From Yamagishiella unicocca (lineage: Eukaryota; Chlorophyta; Chlorophyceae; Chlamydomonadales; Volvocaceae), in the NCBI GenBank assembly GCA_003116995.1, contig BDSL01000097.1, positions 348,054 to 412,053 of the forward strand: a DNA stretch of 64,000 nucleotides, in the 5' to 3' direction. The first letter of the stretch is position 1; every line of letters starts with the position of its first letter. The position numbers and the translations under genes were made by a program. The notes under the pieces are model-generated. The model was not told the DNA's origin. It made no database searches and saw only the letters and a program-made list of their open reading frames with translations. This document shows, in pieces, positions 45,768 to 56,816 of the stretch.

Positions 45768-47121
45768 ATGAGGACAACGCTATTTCGATTCGTCATTGGC
45801 GCAGCTATGCTACAATTCGCTATGGCGTCGTCATCGCCTACTGGTAGGTTTTCCCGAGTCAATGTCGACAGGATGCCCGCATTTACTGTCCCACTTTACT
45901 TTTTGCAACTACCCATACGTACTTTTGCATCTATTTACGTATGCTATTGTTCTGCTTCAGGGCCGCCAGAACCTGCCGCTGGTTCTGCCTCACGTCGATT
46001 CGGTCCGCGGTCAACGCCACGGCCACGTCGTTCAATCCTGTCGCCTGCTATTGCTATCCTCGTCTTATATACCTTGTTCGTCTCTTTCAACGTTGGCCAA
46101 GCCGCTAGCAAAGGAGGAGGTAAGCTCGCCAAACAGCCTTTGCTCGTTTCATTTTGGCACGTTTCCCGCATGTTCCTCAAGGTGCTTTTCCATGTGCCTA
46201 ATGCTCTTCAGGTCGCCAAAAGCGTAGCAATGATCAGCCTTCCGAAGAGCAAGATGCAACTCGTCAACGCCTTGACCCAACCACCGACGACGCTCATGGG
46301 GATGCATTGCCTGACGTCGAGGCCCCAGCCATCGAAACCAACACCGCCCAACTCCCTCTTCCCCACGGTCACATCACCCCGGCTGCAACTTTGCCAGCCG
46401 TTGCCGCACTGGCGGGCGCCCCTGGCGGGACACCCAACCTCGGCATGATGCAACAGATGTTCGCAATGATGTCTGGCAATCCAGCGTTCATGCAACATAT
46501 GGCTCTTATGATGACGGTAAGCGTAGTAACATATCGACGACTCTTTCAGCTTTGCTCCAGGACACGACTAACCTAATTTGCATATTTTTCGCGCAGGGTA
46601 TTACTACAGCTCAGCCCCCTCCACAACAACATCCGGCCCATCCCATCCCTGTACCTCAGCCAAATCCACCGGTGCCACCACCTGCAGCACCACCGGCACC
46701 ACCGTCCACTACACGTACAGCACAGCAATACACAGACGAGCAACGTGAGTGGGGCTGGGCTTGTGCGTGTACCGACCAGGACATAGAAACCTACACGGCT
46801 CTGTACAAGGAAATTGACACGTACATGACGAATGTCATAGACAAGGCGATGATGTGCCCCTTGTGCTCTACGTGCATCTTAGGACATAATGCATCTGACA
46901 AACGCTATATGCAGAACCATACTCGCTGGCATACTATGCGGCCGGGACAAACTATAGACAACCTCCCGGGCGTCATTGAGTGCCCTCAGAACAAGGGGTG
47001 GGTTCAGACCAAGTCCAATCAGGACGTTCGTATCTGCAAGAATTGCTCAGATGCATCAACCACATCAATGATTACACCACGAACGAACATGTTTACAGTT
47101 TCCACTGTACCTGTACAGTAG
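45768..47121 (+). CDS. Second element gene: membrane-anchored, Met/Pro-rich, Cys/His-cluster protein, unit 1
   Basis: Exons 45768-45843, 45961-46119, 46212-46516, 46597-47121 join in phase and give 354 residues. From N to C: a hydrophobic start resembling a signal peptide or anchor (FRFVIGAAMLQFAMASSS); an Arg/Pro-rich stretch; a second hydrophobic segment (SPAIAILVLYTLFVSFNVG); an acidic linker; a Met-rich stretch (MMQQMFAMMSGNPAFMQHMA) recalling STI1/ubiquilin-type helices; a Pro/Gln-rich linker; and a Cys/His cluster with CPLCSTC then H-x6-H-x3-H and a further CKNC near the end, plausibly zinc-binding. TGTAA at 47165-47169 lies 44 bases past the stop. A second frame over the last ~200 bases (46980-47186) is also open, so a late intron is possible. 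I do not recognise the family. Confidence 0.75.
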
Positions 47122-47689
47122 AATCAATTGTGTATGTGCAGAAGCGCACTGTAGTTGCATGCATTGTAACTCCACTGATGAGTTGACGCTGACCTGAGTC
47201 GCCTTGTCAATATACGTAGGTTATTACTTACATACTATGATTCGGCAAGACTTCAGCTCAGACTTTGTGTGACAGGTAAGTCGTAAGCAAGTCGTAACGC
47301 GCAAGTCATAAGTCGGAAACGTCACTGGCCATATCTTATCACGCCTCTGGGTATATGTAAGTTCCCCGTTCAATTAATACGTTGCGGTCACAGTTCATGC
47401 CCATCCATACACATGAACTGTCATTTTACACTTCTTTATGTACCTTTGTAATCCATGTACAGCCCGGACCCATTGACATCAACGGGGGTGCGGTCCTCTA
47501 AGCGAGCACCCATGCAGAGGCTGACAATGGGGCAGTGTGGCAACATGGGCATCCTCAGGGATGCGGGAGCTCGTCAACGATTAAGTCGAGCATGGAAGAG
47601 CCTTTAACATAGCGAGTCACAGACACCGGGTTTACGTACAGGTAAGGCTGTGATTATCGATTATCAGCATGACTTCTCACTTACTCACT

Positions 47690-47810
47690 GGCATCGAATT
47701 GTGTCAATTGGTTGTCACTTGTTGTCACTTGTGTTTGTCAATTATTTGTCAATTGTTGTCAATTGTTTGTCACTTGTGTTTGTCAATTATTGTCAATTAC
47801 TTGTGTGTAC
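47690..47810. repeat. TTGTCAATT/TTGTCACTTG low-complexity tract
   Basis: Alternating TTGTCAATTA, TTGTCAATTG and TTGTCACTTG units, about ten in all, sit just before a CCCAACAG acceptor-like site. The tract recurs at 49655-49775 and 62135-62250. Confidence 0.85.
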
Positions 47811-47823
47811 CCAACAGGTGTCG

Positions 47824-48044
47824 ATGGACAAAATAACTAACGTGCTGAAGATGCTCGATAACATGGCGCGATCCCGGAGGTTCAGAGCACGTACAACTGG
47901 AGCATTATGTGCCTGGAGTTGCCGGCCTTCAACGTATGGCAAACTGCGAGCACGGAAGATCCCGCTGGTGCAGTACAGGTGCCGATCGTCGTCAATGTCG
48001 GTGACTTCTTACAGATCATCAAGTGGAGCAGGAGCAGGTGCACT
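47824..48044 (+). pseudogene. Degenerate coding region after the TTGTCAATT tract
   Basis: It opens as MDKITNVLKMLDNMARSRRF in one frame and continues as YNWSIMCLELPAFNVWQTAS with VQVPIVVNVGDFLQ in another, so a frameshift separates two protein-like pieces. The same break appears in the duplicate (49789-50009); unit 3 has a further deletion (about 62273-62470). Upstream a short frame ending GNMGILRDAAYRELVND in units 2 and 3 is broken in unit 1 by loss of six bases. It looks like a decaying third gene. Confidence 0.4.
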
Positions 48045-48912
48045 TGACTGTCTGGGTTGTGCGGAATGCATCCATATGGGGGATACGAATCATCTAAAAT
48101 CCAACTTTACAATTGTTCGAGCGCTAATCTGCGCCAGACATTGAACACCTACCCCAATGCCATCTGCTGCTGATTCAGGTACGGTGGCAAGCACCTCGAT
48201 ACGTTCCCTAAAATACCACTCGAGTGGAACATGTTTAGCAGTGCGGGAAAGCTGGAGGAATCAGAGGAACCTGAGGAACCTGAGGAATCTGAGGGCACGG
48301 ACGAACCGGAGGAGTCAGAGGGACCGGTGCAGCAACGCGAGCAGCATCAACGTACGCTGCAGCAGCAGCAACGCGAGCAACAGCAGCGCGAGGAGCACCA
48401 ACGTACGCTGCAGCAGCAACTCGAGCAGCAGCAACGCGAGGAGCACCAATGTACGCTGCAGCAGCTAATGCTATATTGTTAACCGAGTCAGGTGTCCTCG
48501 TGGTCCTCCACAGAACCCTGGGTCCGTGGAGGACCACGAGGACACCTGACTCGGTTAACAATATAGCATTAGCTGCTGCAGCGTACATTGGTGCTCCTCG
48601 CGTTGCTGCTGCTCGCGTTGCTGCTGCAGCGTACGTTGATGCTGCTCGCGTTGCTGCACCGGTCCCTCTGACTCCTCCGGTTCGTCCGTGCCCTCAGGTT
48701 CCTCAGGTTCCTCTGACTCCTCCAGCTCCCCCGCACTGCTAAACATGGTCCACTCGAGTGGTATTATAGGGAACATATCGAGGTGCTTGCCACCGTACCT
48801 GAATCAGCAGCAGATGGCATTGGGGTAGCTGTTCAATGTCTGGCGCTAGAACAATTGTAAAGTTGGATTTTAGATGATTCGTATCCCCCATATGGATGCA
48901 TTCCGCACAACC
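48040..48912. repeat. Long palindrome, first copy
   Basis: Left arm 48040-48511 and right arm 48526-48912 are near-perfect inverted copies around a 14-base loop (48512-48525). The left arm is about 30 bases longer in its CAG-rich part. The arms carry a frame for a Glu/Pro then Gln-rich peptide (EESEEPEEPE; QQQREEHQRTLQQQ), present on both strands because of the inversion. The right end is cut by the tandem-duplication junction. Confidence 0.93.
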
Positions 48913-50004
48913 CAAACTATAGACAACCTCCCGGGCGTCATTGAGTGCCCTCAGAACAAGGGGTGGGTTCAGACCAAGTCCAATCAGGACGTTCGTATCT
49001 GCAAGAATTGCTCAGATGCATCAACCACATCAATGATTACACCACGAACGAACATGTTTACAGTTTCCACTGTACCTGTACAGTAGAATCAATTGTGTAT
49101 GTGCAGAAGCGCACTGTAGTTGCATGCATTGTAACTCCACTGATGAGTTGACGCTGACCTGAGTCGCCTTGTCAATATACGTAGGTTATTACTTACATAC
49201 TATGATTCGGCAAGACTTCAGCTCAGACTTTGTGTGACAGGTAAGTCGTAAGCAAGTCGTAACGCGCAAGTCATAAGTCGGAAACGTCACTGGCCATATC
49301 TTATCACGCCTCTGGGTATATGTAAGTTCCCCGTTCAATTAATACGTTGCGGTCACAGTTCATGCCCATCCATACACATGAACTGTCATTTTACACTTCT
49401 TTATGTACCTTTGTAATCCATGTACAGCCCGGACCCATTGACATCAACGGGGGTGCGGTCCTCTAAGCGAGCACCCATGCAGAGGCTGACAATGGGGCAG
49501 TGTGGCAACATGGGCATCCTCAGGGATGCGGGAGCTCGTCAACGATTAAGTCGAGCATGGAAGAGCCTTTAACATAGCGAGTCACAGACACCGGGTTTAC
49601 GTACAGGTAAGGCTGTGATTATCGATTATCAGCATGACTTCTCACTTACTCACTGGCATCGAATTGTGTCAATTGGTTGTCACTTGTTGTCACTTGTGTT
49701 TGTCAATTATTTGTCAATTGTTGTCAATTGTTTGTCACTTGTGTTTGTCAATTATTGTCAATTACTTGTGTGTACCCAACAGGTGTCGATGGACAAAATA
49801 ACTAACGTGCTGAAGATGCTCGATAACATGGCGCGATCCCGGAGGTTCAGAGCACGTACAACTGGAGCATTATGTGCCTGGAGTTGCCGGCCTTCAACGT
49901 ATGGCAAACTGCGAGCACGGAAGATCCCGCTGGTGCAGTACAGGTGCCGATCGTCGTCAATGTCGGTGACTTCTTACAGATCATCAAGTGGAGCAGGAGC
50001 AGGT

Positions 50005-50892
50005 GCACTTGACTGTCTGGGTTGTGCGGAATGCATCCATATGGGGGATACGAATCATCTAAAATCCAACTTTACAATTGTTCGAGCGCTAATCTGCGCC
50101 AGACATTGAACACCTACCCCAATGCCATCTGCTGCTGATTCAGGTACGGTGGCAAGCACCTCGATACGTTCCCTAAAATACCACTCGAGTGGAACATGTT
50201 TAGCAGTGCGGGAAAGCTGGAGGAATCAGAGGAACCTGAGGAACCTGAGGAATCTGAGGGCACGGACGAACCGGAGGAGTCAGAGGGACCGGTGCAGCAA
50301 CGCGAGCAGCATCAACGTACGCTGCAGCAGCAGCAACGCGAGCAACAGCAGCGCGAGGAGCACCAACGTACGCTGCAGCAGCAACTCGAGCAGCAGCAAC
50401 GCGAGGAGCACCAATGTACGCTGCAGCAGCTAATGCTATATTGTTAACCGAGTCAGGTGTCCTCGTGGTCCTCCACAGAACCCTGGGTCCGTGGAGGACC
50501 ACGAGGACACCTGACTCGGTTAACAATATAGCATTAGCTGCTGCAGCGTACATTGGTGCTCCTCGCGTTGCTGCTGCTCGCGTTGCTGCTGCAGCGTACG
50601 TTGATGCTGCTCGCGTTGCTGCACCGGTCCCTCTGACTCCTCCGGTTCGTCCGTGCCCTCAGGTTCCTCAGGTTCCTCTGACTCCTCCAGCTCCCCCGCA
50701 CTGCTAAACATGGTCCACTCGAGTGGTATTATAGGGAACATATCGAGGTGCTTGCCACCGTACCTGAATCAGCAGCAGATGGCATTGGGGTAGCTGTTCA
50801 ATGTCTGGCGCTAGAACAATTGTAAAGTTGGATTTTAGATGATTCGTATCCCCCATATGGATGCATTCCGCACAACCCAGACAGTCAAGTGC
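50005..50892. repeat. Long palindrome, second copy (complete arms)
   Basis: Same as the first copy but the right arm continues to GTCAAGTGC (50892), which opposes GCACTTGAC at 50005. This shows the true arm ends. Outside it the sequence becomes unique (GATGACGAGGGGG). The loop is at about 50477-50490. Confidence 0.93.
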
Positions 50893-51258
50893 GATGACGA
50901 GGGGGGATGAGATTACCATGGATGACTTACAGCTGTCCTCCGAGGTGTCGTCCGAGGGAGGAGGAGACGGATGAGGAGGTAGAAGGGGCTGCATTCCAAG
51001 CGCTCTCGGCGTAGTTGCACTGGAGAAGAAGGTCGATGCCAAGACCGATTCGTTCCTTCTCAAAGGGCACATTTTCTGCGATGTAGATGTCGATCAGCTG
51101 GCCGCAATCAGAGAGCGATACGATGAGAGTATCTTGGAGGAGATTCTCGGGGGCCTCATGTCGCAGTTCTGGGACACGTCGTGACACCTACCTGACTCGG
51201 TTAACAATACATGATGCCCACTTAGCGTCGAGCAGGAGTTGCATAACTTCAACGTGAG
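50893..51258 (+). other. Region after the palindrome with a broken protein-like frame
   Basis: One frame reads MDDLQLSSEVSSEGGGDG, then a TGA, then VALEKKVDAKTDSFLLKG and VDVDQLAAIRERYDESILEE up to a stop at about 51183. The text looks protein-like on both sides of the stop, suggesting either an intron or decay. At 51236-51275 the 20-base unit GAGTTGCATAACTTCAACGT is duplicated. Confidence 0.4.
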
Positions 51259-51558
51259 TTGCATAACTTCAACGTGACTAAGCAAGTCATGTCCTCTGTG
51301 ATGTCCTTTGCAATGTCCCTTGCGGGGCACACTATAGATGACGCAGCGCTGTGCATGGCTGAGTTAAATGGCCACATGGACAGCGGAGCGGATGGCTCGA
51401 GAGATAATGGCGCTGCGTTATGTTTTATAAATGCTGAGCTGAGCCGCGAAGTAGACGTAGCGCGAGGAGACCAAGGAATCCGGAGTCAGTGCGGGGCGCC
51501 AATAGTTACCGAAAGAAGCCCAGACTGGGTTATGTGTGCGGGCCACATGGAGAGGTAG
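51259..51558 (+). CDS. Small ORF near the end of the unit, unit 1
   Basis: A 99-codon frame (NFNVTKQVMSSVMSFAMSLA; DDAALCMAELNGHMDSG) with no recognised family. It is kept in unit 3 (63714-63977) with a 36-base in-frame deletion, so 12 residues are missing while both flanks stay in frame. It could be an exon of the decayed upstream frame. Confidence 0.4.
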   Translation: MHNFNVTKQVMSSVMSFAMSLAGHTIDDAALCMAELNGHMDSGADGSRDNGAALCFINAELSREVDVARGDQGIRSQCGAPIVTERSPDWVMCAGHMER

Positions 51559-51846
51559 TGCGCGTGCATAATGTCTTTTAACAGCTGTGTTGGGCATTGA
51601 CCACTGGCCACACACGCGGAGGCGGGTTGTGCTGCTCTCTCTATATCTCAAGCGGGTGAGACCCCCATTTAGTCCGATGTACGGATCTAGGAAACCCATG
51701 CGGGGACGAGCGTCGGGCCCCTAGACGGTCTCAGCCCTGATATTATTTGGGCTCGGGGTCGATGTTTGCGGTGAGACTGGGTCGTCATGGTCGCTTTGTC
51801 ACGACTCACAGTCTCGGGGTCGATGGGCAAGGTTGCCCAGTTCTAA
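51501..51846. repeat. 346-bp end segment of the unit, copy 1
   Basis: Begins AATAGTTACCG and ends GTTCTAA. It recurs identically at 56817-57162 and begins again at 63920. Inside, TCGGGGTCGATG occurs twice (about 51755 and 51815). What lies to its left differs in all three copies, whereas its right edge always abuts the same helicase position. Confidence 0.9.
51824..51846. other. Terminal hairpin followed by CTAA at the unit junction
   Basis: TGGGCAA, GG, TTGCCCA forms a 7-bp perfect stem; GTTCTAA follows and then the next unit starts. A short hairpin a few bases before CTRR is the mark of Helitron 3' ends. The same junction is at 57140-57162. The exact break is ambiguous by up to two A residues shared with the helicase sequence. 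Confidence 0.6.
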
Positions 51847-52745
51847 ATGCTCCTGCATCCACCAGCCGTATCGATGGGCAATGTGGCCCATGTTCCGTGA
51901 AATACTTCTGAAAACAAACCATCGCCAGGATCGAGGCAACCAGGCTTGGATTGATCTGCTGAACACAGTCCGTGTGGATGGGCCTTCTCCAGACCACCTT
52001 CGTATGCTACAAGACCGTGTTGTGAGGGAATCCGATAACTGGTCCCCCCCTGCAAACGCGTGGTTCATTGCTGGCACTAATGAAGAAGTTGCTCGCTACA
52101 ATGAGGAGCAGGCTTGTGCTAACTTCGACGAGTCTGAGCTAACGCGCATCACTGCCAAAGACGAAGTCGAGCGAAGTTCTCGCTTCTCAAACGACGATCT
52201 TTCGTATCTTAAACGCAAAATGGAAGAACAGGGTGTGTTATCCGAGACCATCCTTGTTGCACCCGGTATGGTCGTCATGTGCACTAAAAATCTCAAACAC
52301 CCGAAGGTTGAGAATGGAACCTTGGGAGAAGTTCTTGAAATAACCGACTCGTACATTAAAGTTAGACTATTGGGATCTGACACCGAAACCAAAATTCCCC
52401 GCATTATAGACTGCAAATATCACAATAGAATTCGCCTTAAACGTACTATGTTTCCCTTGGTGGTTGCTTACGCGCGCACCGTTCACAAAGTCCAGGGCGA
52501 CAGCATTCATGATCCCGTAGTAATCGACTTCACAAACATGTCGCGCTTAGGACAGGCTTATGTCGCTTTGTCACGTATTGTTAGCATCGACCAGCTCCAT
52601 ATTTACCCACGTGACGTTGTCATCACCGTGGATATGTTTAATGCTCACGTACCAAATAATACACATCTTGATCCAGACGTACTAGCCGGTCTTTTGGCCG
52701 ATGCAGCAGACATTGATCCTCCTGACCTAAACGGCCAGGATGCTG
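51847..52745 (+). pseudogene. Helicase fragment lacking the ATPase motifs, unit 2
   Basis: Matches unit 1 from residue ~159 (CSCIHQPYRW) onward with motifs IV, V and VI, but has no Walker A, Walker B or motif III because the unit starts inside the ORF. The frame continues to a stop at 52768, without the CGAT duplication of unit 1, so the C-terminal part (DIDPPDLNGQDAG) is intact and the donor at 52745 is preserved. It cannot encode an active helicase alone. Confidence 0.9.
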
Positions 52746-52880
52746 GTGTCTGGGATGTCCCCCAGTAGGTCAATCCCCTAGGAAAACAAATGAAATCTAA
52801 CGAACGTTTCGTATGTCCTGGTCGGTGCATGTGCTTGCCCATCCTCACCCCTCACCGCTTCTTATCGTGTTTCCAAACAG

Positions 52881-53873
52881 GCGCGGAGCATCAACGTTTG
52901 GCTGACATGCTTCTCATGCCCCTTGATGAGTTCTACGCACAGGGCATGGCTGCCCCGCCAGCACCCCAGGGGGGATCTAGGTCCAGCGCTGGGGGCTCCA
53001 AGTCAGACCCCAGCGCTCCTCGTTCTAAGGGACAGGAAAATTTCCTGAATGACTTGGGCATCTTGCCAAAGGACTGGCCCATGACTTTTGGCAACGCCAG
53101 CGCCTGCATTGATGCCCACAAGTCTAAGCTCGAGGAGGTAAGATACCGAATTCGTATTTTGATTCGTACTGTTCCTTCAATTTGTACTATTCTTACACGA
53201 CTGTTCTTTCATGCAGTTTCGCCAGAAGTACGGAAAAAACCCGGCAACTGGCAAGCAAAAGGAGGCCATGCTCAAGGCCTCGTTGGATATTCCTCCAGAC
53301 CTAAGCAAGGACGATGCCACTTCACTCATCGAGACTTCAACTTCTACATCAGACGAGCCCATCACTAAGTCACAGGCGGACTGGCTAGCCAAGCGAACTG
53401 TTCCACCTGCTGAGATGCCCAAGAACAAGGCTGAAGCCATCGCCTACATTGGCAACACTATCTCCAAGCTTAATACAGCTACTGACAGCCAGAAGACCTT
53501 GCTTAAGAAACTTAACCCTGACCTTTCAGATACCGTCATCCAGCGTCTTACACGCCACCAGGCAACCACTATGATAGATTCGTATTTAACTGCTGCCGGG
53601 AGAAAAAAGGGGGGTTCCTGGGGGTGTAACCCAAAGGGTAAATATGCAAAACGGGATGATGCTGCTGCTGATGATGGCGACCGCAGCAATCATGGCCCCA
53701 GTGGGGGATATCAGGGGGCATATGGAAATGGAAATGGTAATGGTGCATCTACTTCAGGGGGTGACACTCGAAACCTCAGTGGGGGTGTTTCTGGTAGTCT
53801 TCAGCATGCCATTTCTGGGCTGCTACTTTTGTCTATGCATCTCTCTGTGCCAAAGTTGCGTGCTACCATGTGA
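52881..53873 (+). CDS. C-terminal repeat region, unit 2
   Basis: Exons 52881-53137 and 53217-53873, as in unit 1, with few substitutions (TSTATS to TSTSTS; DDAADDDGD to DDAAADDGD). As an independent ORF it could start at 52790. The four ~36-residue repeats are intact. Confidence 0.75.
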
Positions 53874-54896
53874 ACTGGCCACTCCATGGTACTATGCCTT
53901 TTCGCATAAAGATTGCTGTTGTTGTTTTCTCTTTAGTATTTATTTCAGCGCCAACTTTGCGCTCTTAGGGCATACTCCCGTCGCACTATTCATTTCGCGC
54001 GCACATCGCGTCAAGGAACATTTCAGACTGTTGTTTTCCTGTATTATGTAATTACCTTTGCTCGATCACTTCCCTATTTACGCCGCAAGAAAGGAGGGGA
54101 GGATCGTGGGGGAGCGGGGCGGCAGCTCCGCGATCCCCACGACCCATCCCCTAACATTCACTTCTTCAAAATGAAACGCCGAACTTTGCGGGATGAGCGG
54201 TGGCCCAGCATTTAAAAGCATGATTGTCGTACATTCCCCCTATGTAAACATGTCTAGACAAATCGGGCCCTCGGGAATTCCTATCGTCGCCTGCCTTATG
54301 GCGGCGCCATTTGCCTTGCATTTCTTTTATTATGTCTCTATGACCTTATCTCTTTCCATTGTTCCAAACGCAAGTCACCACCTTGCTCTTTCGCCTCCCT
54401 TCCATCCTTTCATAGCTGCATGCCCGCTTGGCCGCCGCTAAACCTTTAGTTCTCCTTCTTTTCTTCTCCTTCTCTTTACTTTAAACGCTTTCTGTCTGTA
54501 CGCAAGCTTCTTTTCCTGGGATTCGTCCCTTGCCCGCACCAACATTACTGGCAGATGGCCGCCATCATCCCCGGAAGTTTCGTATCCCAGGTTATCAATT
54601 ATGCCCTTTTCATTCACGACGTCAGTTCTACAAGGAACTGGTTCTCAGTGCGCGTTTCCACGGCCTCGGTTCCGCCTTCCTGGTCGCCGGGACAAGCTCC
54701 GGATCCACAGTGAGGACGAGCGCCGTGCGAAGCTCTCCGGGGCGCTCTCTGTAGCGCTCCTATTCCAATATAAAGCCATGCATGCACCAGTACAAAGTTA
54801 TTCGTCGAGAATGCCGCTATATGCAGCGGCCCCTATAAAGTTCACACCACATCCCGTCGGACAACCTAAAAGACTGACGCCCATTGGCACAAGGCC

Positions 54897-56250
54897 ATGA
54901 GGACAACGCTATTTCGATTCGTCATTGGCGCAGCTATGCTACAATTCGCTATGGCGTCGTCATCGCCTACTGGTAGGTTTTCCCGAGTCAATGTCGACAG
55001 GATGCCCGCATTTACTGTCCCACTTTACTTTTTGCAACTACCCATACGTACTTTTGCATCTATTTACGTATGCTATTGTTCTGCTTCAGGGCCGTCAGAA
55101 CCTGCCGCTGGTTCTGCCTCACGTCGATTCGGTCCGCGGTCAACGCCACGGCCACGTCGTTCAATCCTGTCGCCTGCTATTGCTATCCTCGTCTTATATA
55201 CCTTGTTCGTCTCTTTCAACGTTGGCCAAGCCGCTAGCAAAGGAGGAGGTAAGCTCGCCAAACAGCCTTTGCTCGTTTCATTTTGGCACGTTTCCCGCAT
55301 GTTCCTCAAGGTGCTTTTCCATGTGCCTAATGCTCTTCAGGTCGCCAAAAGCGTAGCAATGATCAGCCTTCCGAAGAGCAAGATGCAACTCGTCAACGCC
55401 TTGACCCAACCACCGACGACGCTCATGGGGATGCATTGCCTGACGTCGAGGCCCCAGCCATCGAAACCAACACCGCCCAACTCCCTCTTCCCCACGGTCA
55501 CATCACCCCGGCTGCAACTTTGCCAGCCGTTGCCGCACTGGCGGGCGCCCCTGGCGGGACACCCAACCTCGGCATGATGCAACAGATGTTCGCAATGATG
55601 TCTGGCAATCCAGCGTTCATGCAACATATGGCTCTTATGATGACGGTAAGCGTAGTAACATATCGACGACTCTTTCAGCTTTGCTCCAGGACACGACTAA
55701 CCTAATTTGCATATTTTTCGCGCAGGGTATTACTACAGCTCAGCCCCCTCCACAACAACATCCGGCCCATCCCATCCCTGTACCTCAGCCAAATCCACCG
55801 GTGCCACCACCTGCAGCACCACCGGCACCACCGTCCACTACACGTACAGCACAGCAATACACAGACGAGCAACGTGAGTGGGGCTGGGCTTGTGCGTGTA
55901 CCGACCAGGACATAGAAACCTACACGGCTCTGTACAAGGAAATTGACACGTACATGACGAATGTCATAGACAAGGCGATGATGTGCCCCTTGTGCTCTAC
56001 GTGCATCTTAGGACATAATGCATCTGACAAACGCTATATGCAGAACCATACTCGCTGGCATACTATGCGGCCGGGACAAACTATAGACAACCTCCCGGAC
56101 GTCATTGAGTGCCCTCAGAACAAGGGGTGGGTTCAGACCAAGTCCAATCAGGACGTTCGTATCTGCAAGAATTGCTCAGATGCATCAACCACATCAATGA
56201 TTACACCACGAACGAACATGTTTACAGTTTCCACTGTACCTGTACAGTAG
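54897..56250 (+). CDS. Second element gene, unit 2 (intact)
   Basis: Same four-exon structure as unit 1, shifted by 9,129 bases: 54897-54972, 55090-55248, 55341-55645, 55726-56250. Only isolated substitutions, for example Pro to Ser after the first intron (GGPSEP) and Gly to Asp in NLPDVIEC. All splice sites and the Cys/His cluster are kept. The purifying pattern cannot be judged from so few changes. Confidence 0.75.
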
Positions 56251-56816
56251 AATCAATTGTGTATGTGCAGAAGCGCACTGTAGTTGCATGCATTGTAACT
56301 CCACTGATGAGTTGACGCTGACCTGAGTCGCCTTGTCAATATACGTAGGTTATTACTTACATACTATGATTCGGCAAGACTTCAGCTCAGACTTTGTGTG
56401 ACAGGTAAGTCGTAAGCAAGTCGTAAAGCGCAAGTCATAAGTCGGAAACGTCACTGGCCATATCTTATCACGCCTCTGGGTATATGTAAGTTCCCCGTTC
56501 AATTAATACGTTGCGGTCACAGTTCATGCCCATCCATACACATGAACTGTCATTTTACACTTCTTTATGTACCTTTGTAATCCATGTACAGCCCGGACCC
56601 ATTGACATCAACGGGGGTGCGGTCCTCTAAGCGAGCACCCATGCAGAGGCTGACAATGGGGCAGTGTGGCAACATGGGCATCCTCAGGGATGCGGCCTAC
56701 CGGGAGCTCGTCAACGATTAAGTCGAGCATGGAAGAGCCTTTAACATAGCGAGTCACAGACACCGGGTTTACGTACAGGTAAGGCTGTGATTATCGATTA
56801 TCAGCATGACTTACCG

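Larger units (their letters stand above)
46948..50877. repeat. 1,965-bp direct tandem duplication inside unit 1
   Basis: 46948-48912 is repeated base for base, as far as I compared, at 48913-50877. The join near 48911-48916 fuses the right palindrome arm (CACAACCCA) to the 3' exon of the second gene (CAAACTATAG), with only a two-base CA overlap. The result is two copies of the gene's last ~170 codons, the TTGTCAATT tract and the palindrome. Units 2 and 3 lack it. Either a very recent duplication or an assembly artefact. Confidence 0.92.

Noticed and set aside
46850..46950. HTRWH in the second gene as an HUH-type motif
   Set aside because: It has two intervening residues too many and sits in a Cys/His cluster typical of metal binding, with no associated tyrosine motif.
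48235..48588. Ala/Val-rich minus-strand frames in the palindromes
   Set aside because: They are the reverse-complement shadow of CAG-rich repeats in the arms.
51501..51846. Minus-strand frame in the 346-bp end segment (51699-51418)
   Set aside because: Short, no family, and its C-terminal part changes with the variable left neighbour of the segment.
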